A DNA stretch of 64,000 nucleotides from an uncultured Candidatus Melainabacteria bacterium (GTDB taxonomy: Bacteria; Cyanobacteriota; Vampirovibrionia; Gastranaerophilales; Gastranaerophilaceae): the NCBI GenBank assembly GCA_934754515.1, contig CAKVIG010000012.1, positions 7,491-71,490 of the forward strand. The letters run 5' to 3'. The notes under the pieces were generated by a model. That model was not told the origin of the DNA. It searched no databases and saw only the letters and a program-made list of their open reading frames with translations. Positions 25,812 through 34,250 of the stretch are shown piece by piece. The position numbers and the translations under genes were made by a program. The stretch's first letter is position 1. Each line of letters opens with the position of its first letter.

Positions 25812-27425
25812 CTAGAAGTCGAGTGTGCGTCCGCCACGGCTTGCAGAGATATTGTTTTCGTTAATATCTTTTGCGTATTCCTTCAGGTTAGAAGTTTTTG
25901 TAGCGGATACTGCTCTAACGTTAGCCCATGCTCTAAGTGATAAGATTTGTTCTCTTTGTGTTGTTGATAGTGGAACCGTGTTAGAGATATTTTTTGCTAA
26001 ATCATCAAAACTCAATGCTCTATTTTCAAAAAACGCATCGCATAATGATGAGATAACAACTTGTTCAATTTCAGAACCGATAAATCCCTCTGTCATTTTA
26101 GCAAGTTCTGAACATAAGTTTTTTATACCAACAACCTCGCTGGCTACTTCTTTGCTTTTTAGACGTCTTTCAAGATGTAATTTAAAAATTTCTTTTCTTT
26201 CTTCAAAAGTTGGTAAATCTACGAAAAATATTTCGTCAAAACGTCCTTTTCTTAATAGTTCTGGCGGTAGTGAACTTATGTTGTTAGCGGTTGCAATTAC
26301 AAAAACAGGGGATTCTTTTTCTTGCATCCAAGTTAGGAATTGACCAAAGATTCTTGAAGAAACACCGCTATCACCATTTGAACCGAGTCCGCTTAATCCT
26401 TTTTCGATTTCATCAATCCAAAGTATTGATGGCGCAACTGCTTCTGCAGTTGCCAATGCTCGGCGCATATTTTCTTCTGAACTTCCAACGAGTCCTGAAA
26501 AAACTTTCCCGAAATCAAGCTTTAATAAAGGTAATTGCCAAATTGTACTCATGGCTTTTGCTGTTAAACTTTTACCGCAACCCGGAACACCTGTTACTAA
26601 AACACCTTTTGGAGCAGGGATGCAGTATTTTTTTGCCTGCTCAGACCAAGAGTTGTTACGCTTTAATAACCAACTTTTAAGGTTATCAAGCCCGCCTATG
26701 TCTTTCATTGAATATTCAGATTTTATGAATTCAAGTATACCTGTTTTTTTGATAACTTGAACTTTTTCTTCCAAGATTACAGGCAAATCTTTCATGTCGA
26801 TTTTGCCGTCATTTACCATTGCAAGAGCAAATGCACTTTCTGCTTCTTGAAGCGTTAGACCGAGAGCAGCTTTGCAAAGTTTATCTTTTTCTTCTTCGCT
26901 TAATTCAGTTTTAACACTTTCGTTTTGACTTAGCATGCTGTCAAACTTAGTTCGAATTTCATCTAATGTTGGAAGTGGAAAATCGTAGATTGTGATTTCT
27001 TTTTGCAACGCTTCAGGAATCAATAATTCCGGCGCAATGAAAAACAAAGTTTTTCTAACAGTTCCTAATTTTAAATCAGGAATAATATCACGAATTTTTC
27101 TGATTACGTTGTAATCAGGTGTTCTATTCTTTGGTCCGAAATTAACATGGAAATCATAAATAATAAAAACTGCGTCTTTGTCATATTTACGAACGTATTC
27201 AAGCATTTTACAAGGACAAGTCGTATCCGGAACAGCTTTTTTAAGCGTGTCATTATAAAGTCCTGCTGTTTGTGTCCACGTAAAAACTTCACGCTCAAAT
27301 TTAACTTGTTTTACGTCTGTTACGACAGATTTAATATATTTTGTTACTCTGTCTTCTTCAAACGTTGTAATGTAAATCATCGGAAATCTTGCGCGTATAA
27401 GATTAGAAAGTTTGTATGTACTCAT
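25812..27425 (-). CDS. ycf46: Ycf46-like AAA+ ATPase
   Basis: This 537-residue protein matches Ycf46 of cyanobacteria and plastids: an N-terminal degenerate ATPase-like domain (1-215, beginning LIRARFPMIYITTFEEDRV) and a C-terminal AAA domain. Walker A GVPGCGKS is at 279-286, Walker B ILWIDEIE at 334-341, sensor ATANN at 378-382 and the arginine-finger region LRKGRFDE at 391-398. Ycf46 has been linked in cyanobacteria to growth under low inorganic carbon, but no mechanism is known. Here there is no photosynthesis gene in sight. It lies 32 bases after a radical SAM gene, in an operon with Ycf35-like and DUF2997 genes. A GAGGA site precedes the ATG. Confidence 0.88.
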   Translation of the reverse strand: MSTYKLSNLIRARFPMIYITTFEEDRVTKYIKSVVTDVKQVKFEREVFTWTQTAGLYNDTLKKAVPDTTCPCKMLEYVRKYDKDAVFIIYDFHVNFGPKNRTPDYNVIRKIRDIIPDLKLGTVRKTLFFIAPELLIPEALQKEITIYDFPLPTLDEIRTKFDSMLSQNESVKTELSEEEKDKLCKAALGLTLQEAESAFALAMVNDGKIDMKDLPVILEEKVQVIKKTGILEFIKSEYSMKDIGGLDNLKSWLLKRNNSWSEQAKKYCIPAPKGVLVTGVPGCGKSLTAKAMSTIWQLPLLKLDFGKVFSGLVGSSEENMRRALATAEAVAPSILWIDEIEKGLSGLGSNGDSGVSSRIFGQFLTWMQEKESPVFVIATANNISSLPPELLRKGRFDEIFFVDLPTFEERKEIFKLHLERRLKSKEVASEVVGIKNLCSELAKMTEGFIGSEIEQVVISSLCDAFFENRALSFDDLAKNISNTVPLSTTQREQILSLRAWANVRAVSATKTSNLKEYAKDINENNISASRGGRTLDF

Positions 27426-27457
27426 ATAAAATCCTCATATTTTAGAATATATTAGCA

Positions 27458-28048
27458 TTATATTAATTTTGTTAAATCAATCTTATGTTGTATTTCGTCA
27501 AAATTTCCCATTCCATTCATAAATATTGTGCCGTCTTTCGAAATATTTATTTCTATTTTGTTCTTATATTTTTCAAAAATCTCTTTATTATATCTGTTAG
27601 TCAAAAAATGATATCGCTGATTTGTAGAACCGCACCAAGGACGAGAGTAGTCAACATTTTCAATTTCAAACGCGCCATCAATTAATAAATCAATGTTTTC
27701 TAACAAGATTTTATTTTTTTTATTTTGTTGTAATTCTTCTAAAAGTCCACCAGTAAAACATAAAACTCCAAGCCCTTCTTTTTTTACGGCTTTTGCAATA
27801 ATTCCTAAAGCTTCAGCTTGCTCAAACGGCTCTCCACCTAAAAAAGTTACACCTTCAATGTTTTTTTGTTTTTTTATGTCAGCGATAATGTCGTTAACTT
27901 TATATAAAACTCCGCCTGAGTGTGACCAAGTATGAACGGCTTGACATCCTTTGCAGTGTCTTGAGCAACCTTGAACCCAAATGCAATAACGAGTTTCCGG
28001 ACCTTCAACTTTTGTGTTTTTTAATATATTGAAAACGCGAAGCTTCAT
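27458..28048 (-). CDS. NrdG-like radical SAM activating protein
   Basis: The 196-residue protein has a CX3CX2C cluster motif (GCSRHCKGC, Cys28, Cys32, Cys35) and GGEPFEQ at about 70-76, as in NrdG/PflA-type activating enzymes that bind a 4Fe-4S cluster and SAM and make a glycyl radical on a partner. No nrdD or other glycyl radical enzyme is in the window; instead it is fused by an ATGA overlap to the upstream membrane HhH gene and followed by ycf46. It may activate an enzyme elsewhere, or act with the Ycf46 system. NrdG itself is about 155-200 residues, so length does not decide. Confidence 0.8.
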   Translation of the reverse strand: MKLRVFNILKNTKVEGPETRYCIWVQGCSRHCKGCQAVHTWSHSGGVLYKVNDIIADIKKQKNIEGVTFLGGEPFEQAEALGIIAKAVKKEGLGVLCFTGGLLEELQQNKKNKILLENIDLLIDGAFEIENVDYSRPWCGSTNQRYHFLTNRYNKEIFEKYKNKIEINISKDGTIFMNGMGNFDEIQHKIDLTKLI

Positions 28049-28785
28049 AAATCTACATGTCTTTCTTGATATTTTTCGATTTTTACAGAACCCTTCATTT
28101 TATTAACGCAAATTAAATCTCTTAATTGATTTTCCATGTGAGGTTTGAGTTTTAAATACACAAAAACTTCATGTGTATTTTTAAACCCACCGATTTCTTC
28201 TCGTTTTTTGATAAGTTTTTTGGCTAACACAATGCTTATCCCTGGTAGTGCTGTAATTTCGACTTCAGACGCGTTATTTATATCTACAACATCTCGTTTT
28301 GGTCCTGAAAGATAGAATGCGTTTTGTGACTTAGGACGAATATATTCTCGAATTTGAACCCTATATATTCTACATTCATCTTTAAGTCCATAATAAGTTT
28401 TTGTACTGTCAAAATGATGACAAAACAGATTCCATAAAACAGGCATGCTATAAACACTGGAAGAAACAACTGTAAAACTTCGACACTCACCACCTTTTTC
28501 AACCGCTCTTATTGTCACACCATCCTCTCCCAAAGAAAGAGAACAATGCTTATTAGAAAGTTTTAAATTTTTCCAAATACTTGTGTATGGCGATAAATAC
28601 ATTTCAGCTTCTTTTAACACTGTCAATCGAGCTTGGGTCTGCTCAGGGGGATGTCCGTGTCTTCGTATATTTATAAAAATTAAATAAGCGATAACACCGA
28701 TAACAGATATCACAATTGCAGGAATCGGAAATATAAAAAAACAATAAACTAATCCTAGTACTGCTGCACCTATCAAACGTTCCAT
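28045..28785 (-). CDS. Membrane protein with C-terminal helix-hairpin-helix
   Basis: From the ATG at 28785 the protein is 246 residues. Two hydrophobic helices (about 3-18 and 20-42) anchor it. Residues about 60-155 form a cysteine-containing domain I do not recognise. The C-terminus (about 165-225) is a ComEA-like helix-hairpin-helix pair, DINNASEVEITALPGIS followed by VLAKKLIKKREEIGGF, which usually binds DNA or mediates protein contacts. The stop overlaps the start of the radical SAM gene (ATGA). The upstream GTG at 28794 is too close to the AGGCGG site, so the ATG is preferred. Confidence 0.75.
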   Translation of the reverse strand: MERLIGAAVLGLVYCFFIFPIPAIVISVIGVIAYLIFINIRRHGHPPEQTQARLTVLKEAEMYLSPYTSIWKNLKLSNKHCSLSLGEDGVTIRAVEKGGECRSFTVVSSSVYSMPVLWNLFCHHFDSTKTYYGLKDECRIYRVQIREYIRPKSQNAFYLSGPKRDVVDINNASEVEITALPGISIVLAKKLIKKREEIGGFKNTHEVFVYLKLKPHMENQLRDLICVNKMKGSVKIEKYQERHVDL

Positions 28786-28797
28786 AAATAACACCGC

Positions 28798-29925
28798 CTA
28801 GCATATTGTAAATACTTTTCTATAATAAAGTCCAACTCCTATTATTGAAAGAATTATATTTGGCATAAACGCTGCTAATATTGGTGCTAAAGAACCTGCT
28901 TCACCAAAAGAAATTGATAATGCCCTTATTAAATAATAAGCGAAAATAATAAGAATACTAAATAAAAAACCTCTGTTATAACGAACTCTTGGCGGAGTAA
29001 TTGCAAGCGGTACACCAATTAGTACAAGTACAATTGTTGTTAAAGGCAGGGCGATTTTATCATATAAACTTATTCTTAATATGTGTTTATTTTCAACATC
29101 AGCTTTAGCCAAAAATTTGCATAACTGCATAAAGTTATGTTCATTTGCCAAGTTTCGATTCATTTCTTTTGATAAATCCATACCGAATTTAAGAGTTGAA
29201 TCCTCAAACAAAGTTGTATCAAGAGTTTTACCGCTGTTAGTTACGGTATAAATTGCACCTTTTTGGAACTCCCAACCTTCTGCTGTTGTAGCACCTTGTC
29301 TTGCTTGCAGAATTTGAATTGTACCTTCTTTTGAAGCATCAAGCACTGTAATATTATGCAATTGTTTATTTGTGCAATCACCGACATAGAATAAACGCTT
29401 CAGCAAACCGCCTTCCTTAACTTCTTTAAATGTAAAATTATGTTTGCCTTCAGGAATATTCTTTTTACTGAACGCATACAAAGCCAAATCGGTAGACTGC
29501 TTTGTCATAACAGGAACGACTGTTTCATTAAGAATAAAACTTACACAAGCCATTACTATAGCAAAAATAAATATAGGTTTAGCAATACGATTTAAACCGA
29601 TACCGCATGCTCGCATTACGGTAATTTCAGAACTTAAACTCAAGCCGTTAAGAGTCATAACAGTTGCTAACAAAACCCCCATTGGAATTGTCATTACAAA
29701 AACCGCAGGCAAGTGCAAAATAATAATTAAAAATGCAATTTTAAACGGAATGCCATACATTGAAATCTGTTTAATCAGAGTTATGAAAGTATCGGAGGCA
29801 AAAATAATGGAAGTAAATACCAAAACGCCCATAATAAACATCTCAATAACTTGCTTCAAGATATACTTGTCCAGCAATTTCATGTTTCTTAATTGATAAA
29901 ATAATTTTTTAAAAAAATCTTTCAT
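28798..29925 (-). CDS. LptF/LptG-family permease
   Basis: LptF and LptG are the membrane permeases of the LptB2FG transporter that lifts LPS out of the inner membrane. This protein, 375 residues from the ATG at 29925, has the family layout: three N-terminal membrane helices (about 15-125), a periplasmic beta-jellyroll domain (about 135-285) and three C-terminal helices (about 295-370). EITVMRACGI and the APPRV-like segment are typical. Only one such gene is present here, so it may form a homodimer or pair with a distant gene. The frame stays open to 30012, but TGTTATAAT at about 29940 lies inside that extension, which favours the 29925 start. Confidence 0.85.
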   Translation of the reverse strand: MKDFFKKLFYQLRNMKLLDKYILKQVIEMFIMGVLVFTSIIFASDTFITLIKQISMYGIPFKIAFLIIILHLPAVFVMTIPMGVLLATVMTLNGLSLSSEITVMRACGIGLNRIAKPIFIFAIVMACVSFILNETVVPVMTKQSTDLALYAFSKKNIPEGKHNFTFKEVKEGGLLKRLFYVGDCTNKQLHNITVLDASKEGTIQILQARQGATTAEGWEFQKGAIYTVTNSGKTLDTTLFEDSTLKFGMDLSKEMNRNLANEHNFMQLCKFLAKADVENKHILRISLYDKIALPLTTIVLVLIGVPLAITPPRVRYNRGFLFSILIIFAYYLIRALSISFGEAGSLAPILAAFMPNIILSIIGVGLYYRKVFTIC

Positions 29926-30033
29926 AAGCTCAAATCTGATTATAACAAAAAAATATGTTTTAGTAAAAAAAATATATATTGAGCATACAAGATATTTATG
30001 ATATGATATCACAGTAAAGAGGAGCTTAAGAAA

Positions 30034-30870
30034 ATGGGTTACAAAATATTATCAAAAAAAGAGCTTTGTCCAAATCAATTTGAAATCACTGTTGACGCGC
30101 CTTATGTTGTCAGAAACGCCAAAGCCGGTCAATTTATCATATTTAGAGCAGAAGATAATGGAGAAAGAGTTCCTCTTACAATAGCTGACGTGAATAAAGA
30201 AACAGGAGCTTTAACTCTTGTATTTATGGCAGTCGGTTATTCTACAAAAAAACTTGCAACTCTTGAAGTTGGTGATGAGCTTGTTGATATTGTTGGTCCT
30301 TTAGGTCAACCTACTCATATTGCAAAATACGGAACCGTAGTTTGCTTGGCAGGCGGTTATGGTGCTGCACCATGCTATTTGATTGCTAAAGCTTTTAAAG
30401 AAGCTGGCAACAAAGTTTACATGATAATGGGCGCAAGAACAAAAGATTTAATTTTCTGGCAAGATAAAATGAAGGATGCTTGTACGGAATTATTTATTAC
30501 AACAGATGATGGAACGTTAGGCGAAAAAGGCTTTGTAACACAAGTTTTGGAACGCATAATGAACAATGAAAAAGTTGATTACGCAATCGCAGTCGGTCCA
30601 ATGCCAATGATGAGAGCCGTTGCAAACATGACACGCGACAAAGGAATTTATACTGAAGCAAGTATGAACCCTATTATGGTAGACGGCACCGGCATGTGCG
30701 GAGCTTGCAGAGTAACTGTCGGCGGAGAAACGAAATTTGCTTGTGTTGATGGTCCTGATTTTGATGCTCACAAAATTGATTTTGATGAAGTTATCAACAG
30801 AACAAAGATTTATAAAGACCAAGAACGCAAGCGTTCAGAAAATTGTAATTTATTGAAAATGGCTAAATAA
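30034..30870 (+). CDS. Ferredoxin/NAD(P) oxidoreductase subunit, NfnA/SudB-like
   Basis: The 278-residue flavoprotein has an FAD-binding barrel (1-100, with VPLTIADV), an NAD(P)-binding domain (about 100-215, with LAGGYGAAPCYLIAKAF) and a C-terminal 2Fe-2S site with four cysteines (MCGACRVTVGG and KFACVDGP, about 222-243). This is the NfnA/SudB type, which in most bacteria works with a large glutamate-synthase-like NfnB/SudA subunit for ferredoxin-linked NAD(P)H exchange. That partner is not next door; a 69-residue Cys protein follows instead. PyrK is a relative but lacks this C-terminal extension. An extended SD (GAGG) precedes the ATG. Confidence 0.85.
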   Translation: MGYKILSKKELCPNQFEITVDAPYVVRNAKAGQFIIFRAEDNGERVPLTIADVNKETGALTLVFMAVGYSTKKLATLEVGDELVDIVGPLGQPTHIAKYGTVVCLAGGYGAAPCYLIAKAFKEAGNKVYMIMGARTKDLIFWQDKMKDACTELFITTDDGTLGEKGFVTQVLERIMNNEKVDYAIAVGPMPMMRAVANMTRDKGIYTEASMNPIMVDGTGMCGACRVTVGGETKFACVDGPDFDAHKIDFDEVINRTKIYKDQERKRSENCNLLKMAK

Positions 30871-30884
30871 TATAGGAGATAGAA

Positions 30885-31094
30885 ATGGCACCTCGTGATC
30901 AAGAAAAATCAATACCTTTATGCCCTCTTATGAGCGTTGGTTCACAAGTTGAAATTGTATGTATGCAAGAAAATTGTGCATGGTATTTGAAAAACTATAA
31001 AATTTGCTCTGTTTACATGATGGCGCATAACTCTATGCTTGATGTTCAGGCTAAACAAGCTAAAGCAAGACAAGCACAACAAAATAACGGTTAG
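30885..31094 (+). CDS. Small cysteine-containing protein
   Basis: The 69-residue protein has cysteines at 13, 26, 31 and 41 in the order CPLMS, VCMQENCAW, ICSVYMM, a spacing that could hold a metal or Fe-S cluster. The C-terminus (about 50-69) is an Ala/Gln/Lys-rich helix. It has GGAGA upstream and lies 14 bases after the NfnA-like gene, so the two are almost certainly co-transcribed. The family is not recognised by name; partner to the NfnA-like flavoprotein is an inference from position. Confidence 0.65.
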   Translation: MAPRDQEKSIPLCPLMSVGSQVEIVCMQENCAWYLKNYKICSVYMMAHNSMLDVQAKQAKARQAQQNNG

Positions 31095-31103
31095 TAATAA
31101 AAA

Positions 31104-31143
31104 CTCCCTCGCCCGATGGGAGAGGGAAAGGGTGAGGGAGCGA
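31104..31143. repeat. CCCTCGCCC/GGGAGAGGG palindrome
   Basis: ccctcgcccgatgggagagg followed by gaaagggtgaggg lies in the 89-bp gap before purA and belongs to the dispersed CTCTCC family. Confidence 0.6.
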
Positions 31144-31183
31144 AATATATTATTCACGCTCCTTTTGAAGTTGGAGATGAAAC

Positions 31184-32458
31184 ATGAATAATACAGTTGT
31201 TATTGGCGCACAATGGGGTGATGAAGGTAAAGCTAAAATTACGGACTTGCTTGCGCAAAAAGCAGATTTAATTATCCGTTATCAAGGCGGTTGTAATGCA
31301 GGTCATACTGTTGTTACAAATGGAAAGACTTACAAATTCCACCTTATTCCATCAGGTATTTTGTACGACAAGACTGTTTGTTTTATCGGTGCAGGAACTG
31401 TTATTCACCCTGAATCTTTCAAAAAAGAAATGGAAGAATTGAAAGCAGAAGGTGTTGATTTTAAAAACCTTAAAATATCTCCATTAGCTTCTATTACAAT
31501 GCCATACCATATTGAAATTGACGGTTATTGCGAATCAACAGCAGGTAAAGGTAAGATTGGTACAACAAAAAAAGGCATTGGTCCGACTTATACAGATAAA
31601 ATGGCTAGAATCGGCTTAAAAATCCAAGATTTGTATTCTTATGAAGCCTTAAGTGAAAAATTAGATATGATTCTTCCAATCAAAAATAAAATGCTTAAAA
31701 ATGTTTACGGGTTAGAAGAGTACACAAAAGATTGCATTATGTCCTTATGCGAAACTTACGCAGAATTATTCCGACCATTTGTTGCGTTTGATTGGCAAGA
31801 CATGCTTAACAGATATAAAGATAAAACCGTTCTATATGAAGGCGCACAAGGTGTTATGCTTGATATAGATTATGGAACTTATCCGTTTGTAACAAGCTCA
31901 AACCCTATTGGCGGCGGTGCTGCAACAGGAAGCGGTTACGGTCCTTCTATGATTGATGAAGTTGTAGGTGTTTCAAAGGCTTATGTAACAAGAGTTGGCG
32001 AAGGTCCTTTTGTAAGCGAACTTACTGACGAAACCGGAAAACGTATTCAAGATATCGGACACGAATTTGGTGTAACAACAGGACGCCCAAGAAGATGCGG
32101 TTGGTTTGATTCCGTAATTATGAAATATGCAGTGCTAGTTGGTGGGATTACAAAAGTTGCACTCACTAAGATTGACGTATTTGATACTTTTGACGAAATC
32201 AAAATCTGCACAGCTTACAAAGATTGCAGAAATGATAAAGTTTACACTTCATATCCTACTGATGTATTTATTCATAAATATTTGGAACCTATTTATGAAA
32301 CTATGCCCGGGTGGAAAACATCTTTAAGCGACATTAGAAAATATGAAGATTTGCCTGAAAATGCAAAGAAATATATCGCAAAAGTCGAAGATTTAATCGG
32401 TGCGCCAATCGGAATCATCAGTGTAGGCCCTGATAGAGAACAGACTATTTTTGTCTAA
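31184..32458 (+). CDS. purA: Adenylosuccinate synthetase
   Basis: PurA joins IMP and aspartate with GTP on the way to AMP. The 424-residue protein has the GTP/IMP segment GAQWGDEGKAK at 8-18, the signature QGGCNAGHTV at about 35-44 and the GIGPTYTDK segment near 131-139. GTGRPRRCGWFD-type sequence near 300 is also diagnostic. Length is normal. It starts behind the repeat and a GTTGGAG site, and leads into the glycosyltransferase island. Confidence 0.97.
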   Translation: MNNTVVIGAQWGDEGKAKITDLLAQKADLIIRYQGGCNAGHTVVTNGKTYKFHLIPSGILYDKTVCFIGAGTVIHPESFKKEMEELKAEGVDFKNLKISPLASITMPYHIEIDGYCESTAGKGKIGTTKKGIGPTYTDKMARIGLKIQDLYSYEALSEKLDMILPIKNKMLKNVYGLEEYTKDCIMSLCETYAELFRPFVAFDWQDMLNRYKDKTVLYEGAQGVMLDIDYGTYPFVTSSNPIGGGAATGSGYGPSMIDEVVGVSKAYVTRVGEGPFVSELTDETGKRIQDIGHEFGVTTGRPRRCGWFDSVIMKYAVLVGGITKVALTKIDVFDTFDEIKICTAYKDCRNDKVYTSYPTDVFIHKYLEPIYETMPGWKTSLSDIRKYEDLPENAKKYIAKVEDLIGAPIGIISVGPDREQTIFV

Positions 32459-32481
32459 TAACAAATAAAAGGTGGTAAGGT

Positions 32482-33372
32482 GTGCTTAAAAAACTTTTAA
32501 ACTGCAAATTCCATCTAAGATTTGTTATAAATCCTTATATCAGATATATGGCAGATAATTTAGGTTCATATTCGGGTGTTAATGAATTGAAACGCGAGAA
32601 TCAGATTATTGTTTCGCTAACTTCTTATGAAGAACGTTTTGATGATTTAACAATTTCTGTTTATTCGCTACTAAATCAGTCTGTAAAGCCTGACAGAATT
32701 ATTTTGTGGTTGAGTGATAAATTATCTTTAAACGATTTACCTTATGATATAACAAGATTTATCAAAAACGGACTCGAAATCAGGTTTGTTAAAGATATCG
32801 GCTCTTATACAAAAGCGATTTATGCGTTTAAAGAATTTCCAAACTCAATAATTGTAACGGCTGACGATGATATTTATTACCCGAAAGATTGGCTTGCTAA
32901 ACTTTATTATTCGTTTATAACCAATCCAAAAGATATCAGTGTTCACCGCGCACATAGAATTAGGCTTGAAAATAAAAAAATTGCACCGTATGAAACTTGG
33001 ACAAAGCATGTGGAAGAAGAAAGCGCAAGATTTGATAATTTTCTAACGGGAGTCGGTGGAGTATTGTATCCTCCGAACTGTTTTTCTAATGAAGTTTTAA
33101 GAAAAGATGTATTTTTAACTAAAGCTCCTTTTGCGGATGATATTTGGTTTTGGGTTATGGCGTTAGTTCATAACAGGAAAATCAGAGTTGCAAAAAATCA
33201 TAATTCGGGGATTTATTGCACGGATATTTTCAGGCAAATTATGCAAAACAGACGCACACTTTATAAAATTAATTCAAAAGGGCAAAATGACAAACAGCTG
33301 GAAGAATTATTAAAGCTGTATGGACAAAATGTGTATTCTAAGTTGTTTACTCAAATTTCTTTTCAAAAATAA
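32482..33372 (+). CDS. Glycosyltransferase (fold A, capsule/LPS type)
   Basis: This 296-residue protein has a GT-A like N-terminal region: VSLTSYEERFDDL, a YSLLNQSVKPDRIILW segment and TADDDIYYP, in which DDD is the metal-binding DXD equivalent. It resembles proteins annotated as glycosyltransferases of surface polysaccharide clusters. The start is GTG at 32482 with GGTAAGG upstream. The donor sugar is unknown. It follows purA by 23 bases and ends in a 26-base overlap with the convergent gene on the other strand. Confidence 0.7.
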   Translation: MLKKLLNCKFHLRFVINPYIRYMADNLGSYSGVNELKRENQIIVSLTSYEERFDDLTISVYSLLNQSVKPDRIILWLSDKLSLNDLPYDITRFIKNGLEIRFVKDIGSYTKAIYAFKEFPNSIIVTADDDIYYPKDWLAKLYYSFITNPKDISVHRAHRIRLENKKIAPYETWTKHVEEESARFDNFLTGVGGVLYPPNCFSNEVLRKDVFLTKAPFADDIWFWVMALVHNRKIRVAKNHNSGIYCTDIFRQIMQNRRTLYKINSKGQNDKQLEELLKLYGQNVYSKLFTQISFQK

Positions 33373-34207
33373 AACGATTATTTAGTAGATTTAATTTTAT
33401 AGAAGTTTCATCACATTTTAAATAAATCAACCTTGCTCGCATATAATTCAAAATCAATAATAGTCTAATAAATTTGTTTCTATTTTTTATTGTACAGGCG
33501 TAAATACTCACATTAAACAAGTATTTCTTAAGCCAACTGTGCTTATCTCGATTGATATAACTGTCTTGATGAATTCTCCAGTAAGTCAGCTTTTCATTGA
33601 TATAATAAATTTTATAGTTCGCCAGCTGCGCCCATAAATAATAATCGAGCGCAGATTTGCAAAGGGGATTGAAATCGCATTTTTCTAACAGCTCTTTTTT
33701 TGTCATAACAACAGAAAATGTTGGTATCACATTTATTTTAGGTAATATCTTTGCAAAATCATCTATAAAACCGCTTTCTTCAAGATTTACTATGAATCTA
33801 TTTAAGTCTTCAAAATGTTTTTGGAATTGCTCTGCACGCTCTTTATCACCAAACAATTCTAAATCAGAAAAAATTATATCAGCACCCGTTGATATTGCTT
33901 TAACTTTTTCTTCTAAAGCATTTGGGGAAAATTTATCATCGCTTTCTAGAAATGCTATCCAGTCTGACGTTGAATATTGAATTCCTTTTCTAACAGTTTT
34001 TGCAAGACCAAGATTTTTTTCGTTTATATAAAGCTTTATTCTATTATCACTCAAGTATTTTTTTATAACTTCAACAGAATTATCCGCTGAACAATCGTCT
34101 ACAATAATCAATTCCCAATCTTTGTAAGTCTGATTAATCACGCTCTCAATAGCTTCACCGATTATTGGTGCATAATTATAACTTGCCATAACAATAGAAA
34201 TCTTCAT
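33347..34207 (-). CDS. Family 2 glycosyltransferase
   Basis: The 286-residue protein starts with the GT2 hallmark VMASYNYAPIIGEAIESV, followed by LIIVDDCSADNS (36-47) and FLESDDKFSP (about 90-99), where the DD pair binds the metal-nucleotide sugar. The C-terminus has no membrane helix. It is likely to add a sugar to an LPS or O-antigen-like glycan. The start has no SD; TAAAAT ends six bases before the ATG. It is divergent from the next gene over only 43 bases, and its 3' end overlaps its convergent neighbour. Confidence 0.88.
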   Translation of the reverse strand: MKISIVMASYNYAPIIGEAIESVINQTYKDWELIIVDDCSADNSVEVIKKYLSDNRIKLYINEKNLGLAKTVRKGIQYSTSDWIAFLESDDKFSPNALEEKVKAISTGADIIFSDLELFGDKERAEQFQKHFEDLNRFIVNLEESGFIDDFAKILPKINVIPTFSVVMTKKELLEKCDFNPLCKSALDYYLWAQLANYKIYYINEKLTYWRIHQDSYINRDKHSWLKKYLFNVSIYACTIKNRNKFIRLLLILNYMRARLIYLKCDETSIKLNLLNNRFIFEKKFE

Positions 34208-34250
34208 TACTAGATTTTACCTGAAAATAAGTTTAAGGTAAAATAGTTTT
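34208..34250. promoter_or_regulatory. Back-to-back leaderless promoters of two GT2 genes
   Basis: Within 43 bases, a TAAAAT on the minus strand (34219-34214) and a TAAAAT on the plus strand (34239-34244) each end six bases before an ATG (34207 and 34251). The plus-strand -35-like TTTACC overlaps the minus-strand -10, so the two promoters share DNA and probably compete. Confidence 0.6.

Noticed and set aside
26291..26680. A 129-codon plus-strand frame inside ycf46
   Set aside because: It is antisense to conserved AAA motifs and has no ribosome site or family similarity.
27458..28048. Naming the radical SAM gene nrdG
   Set aside because: No anaerobic ribonucleotide reductase (nrdD) gene is in the window, and the neighbours are Ycf46-type genes, so a specific symbol is not justified.
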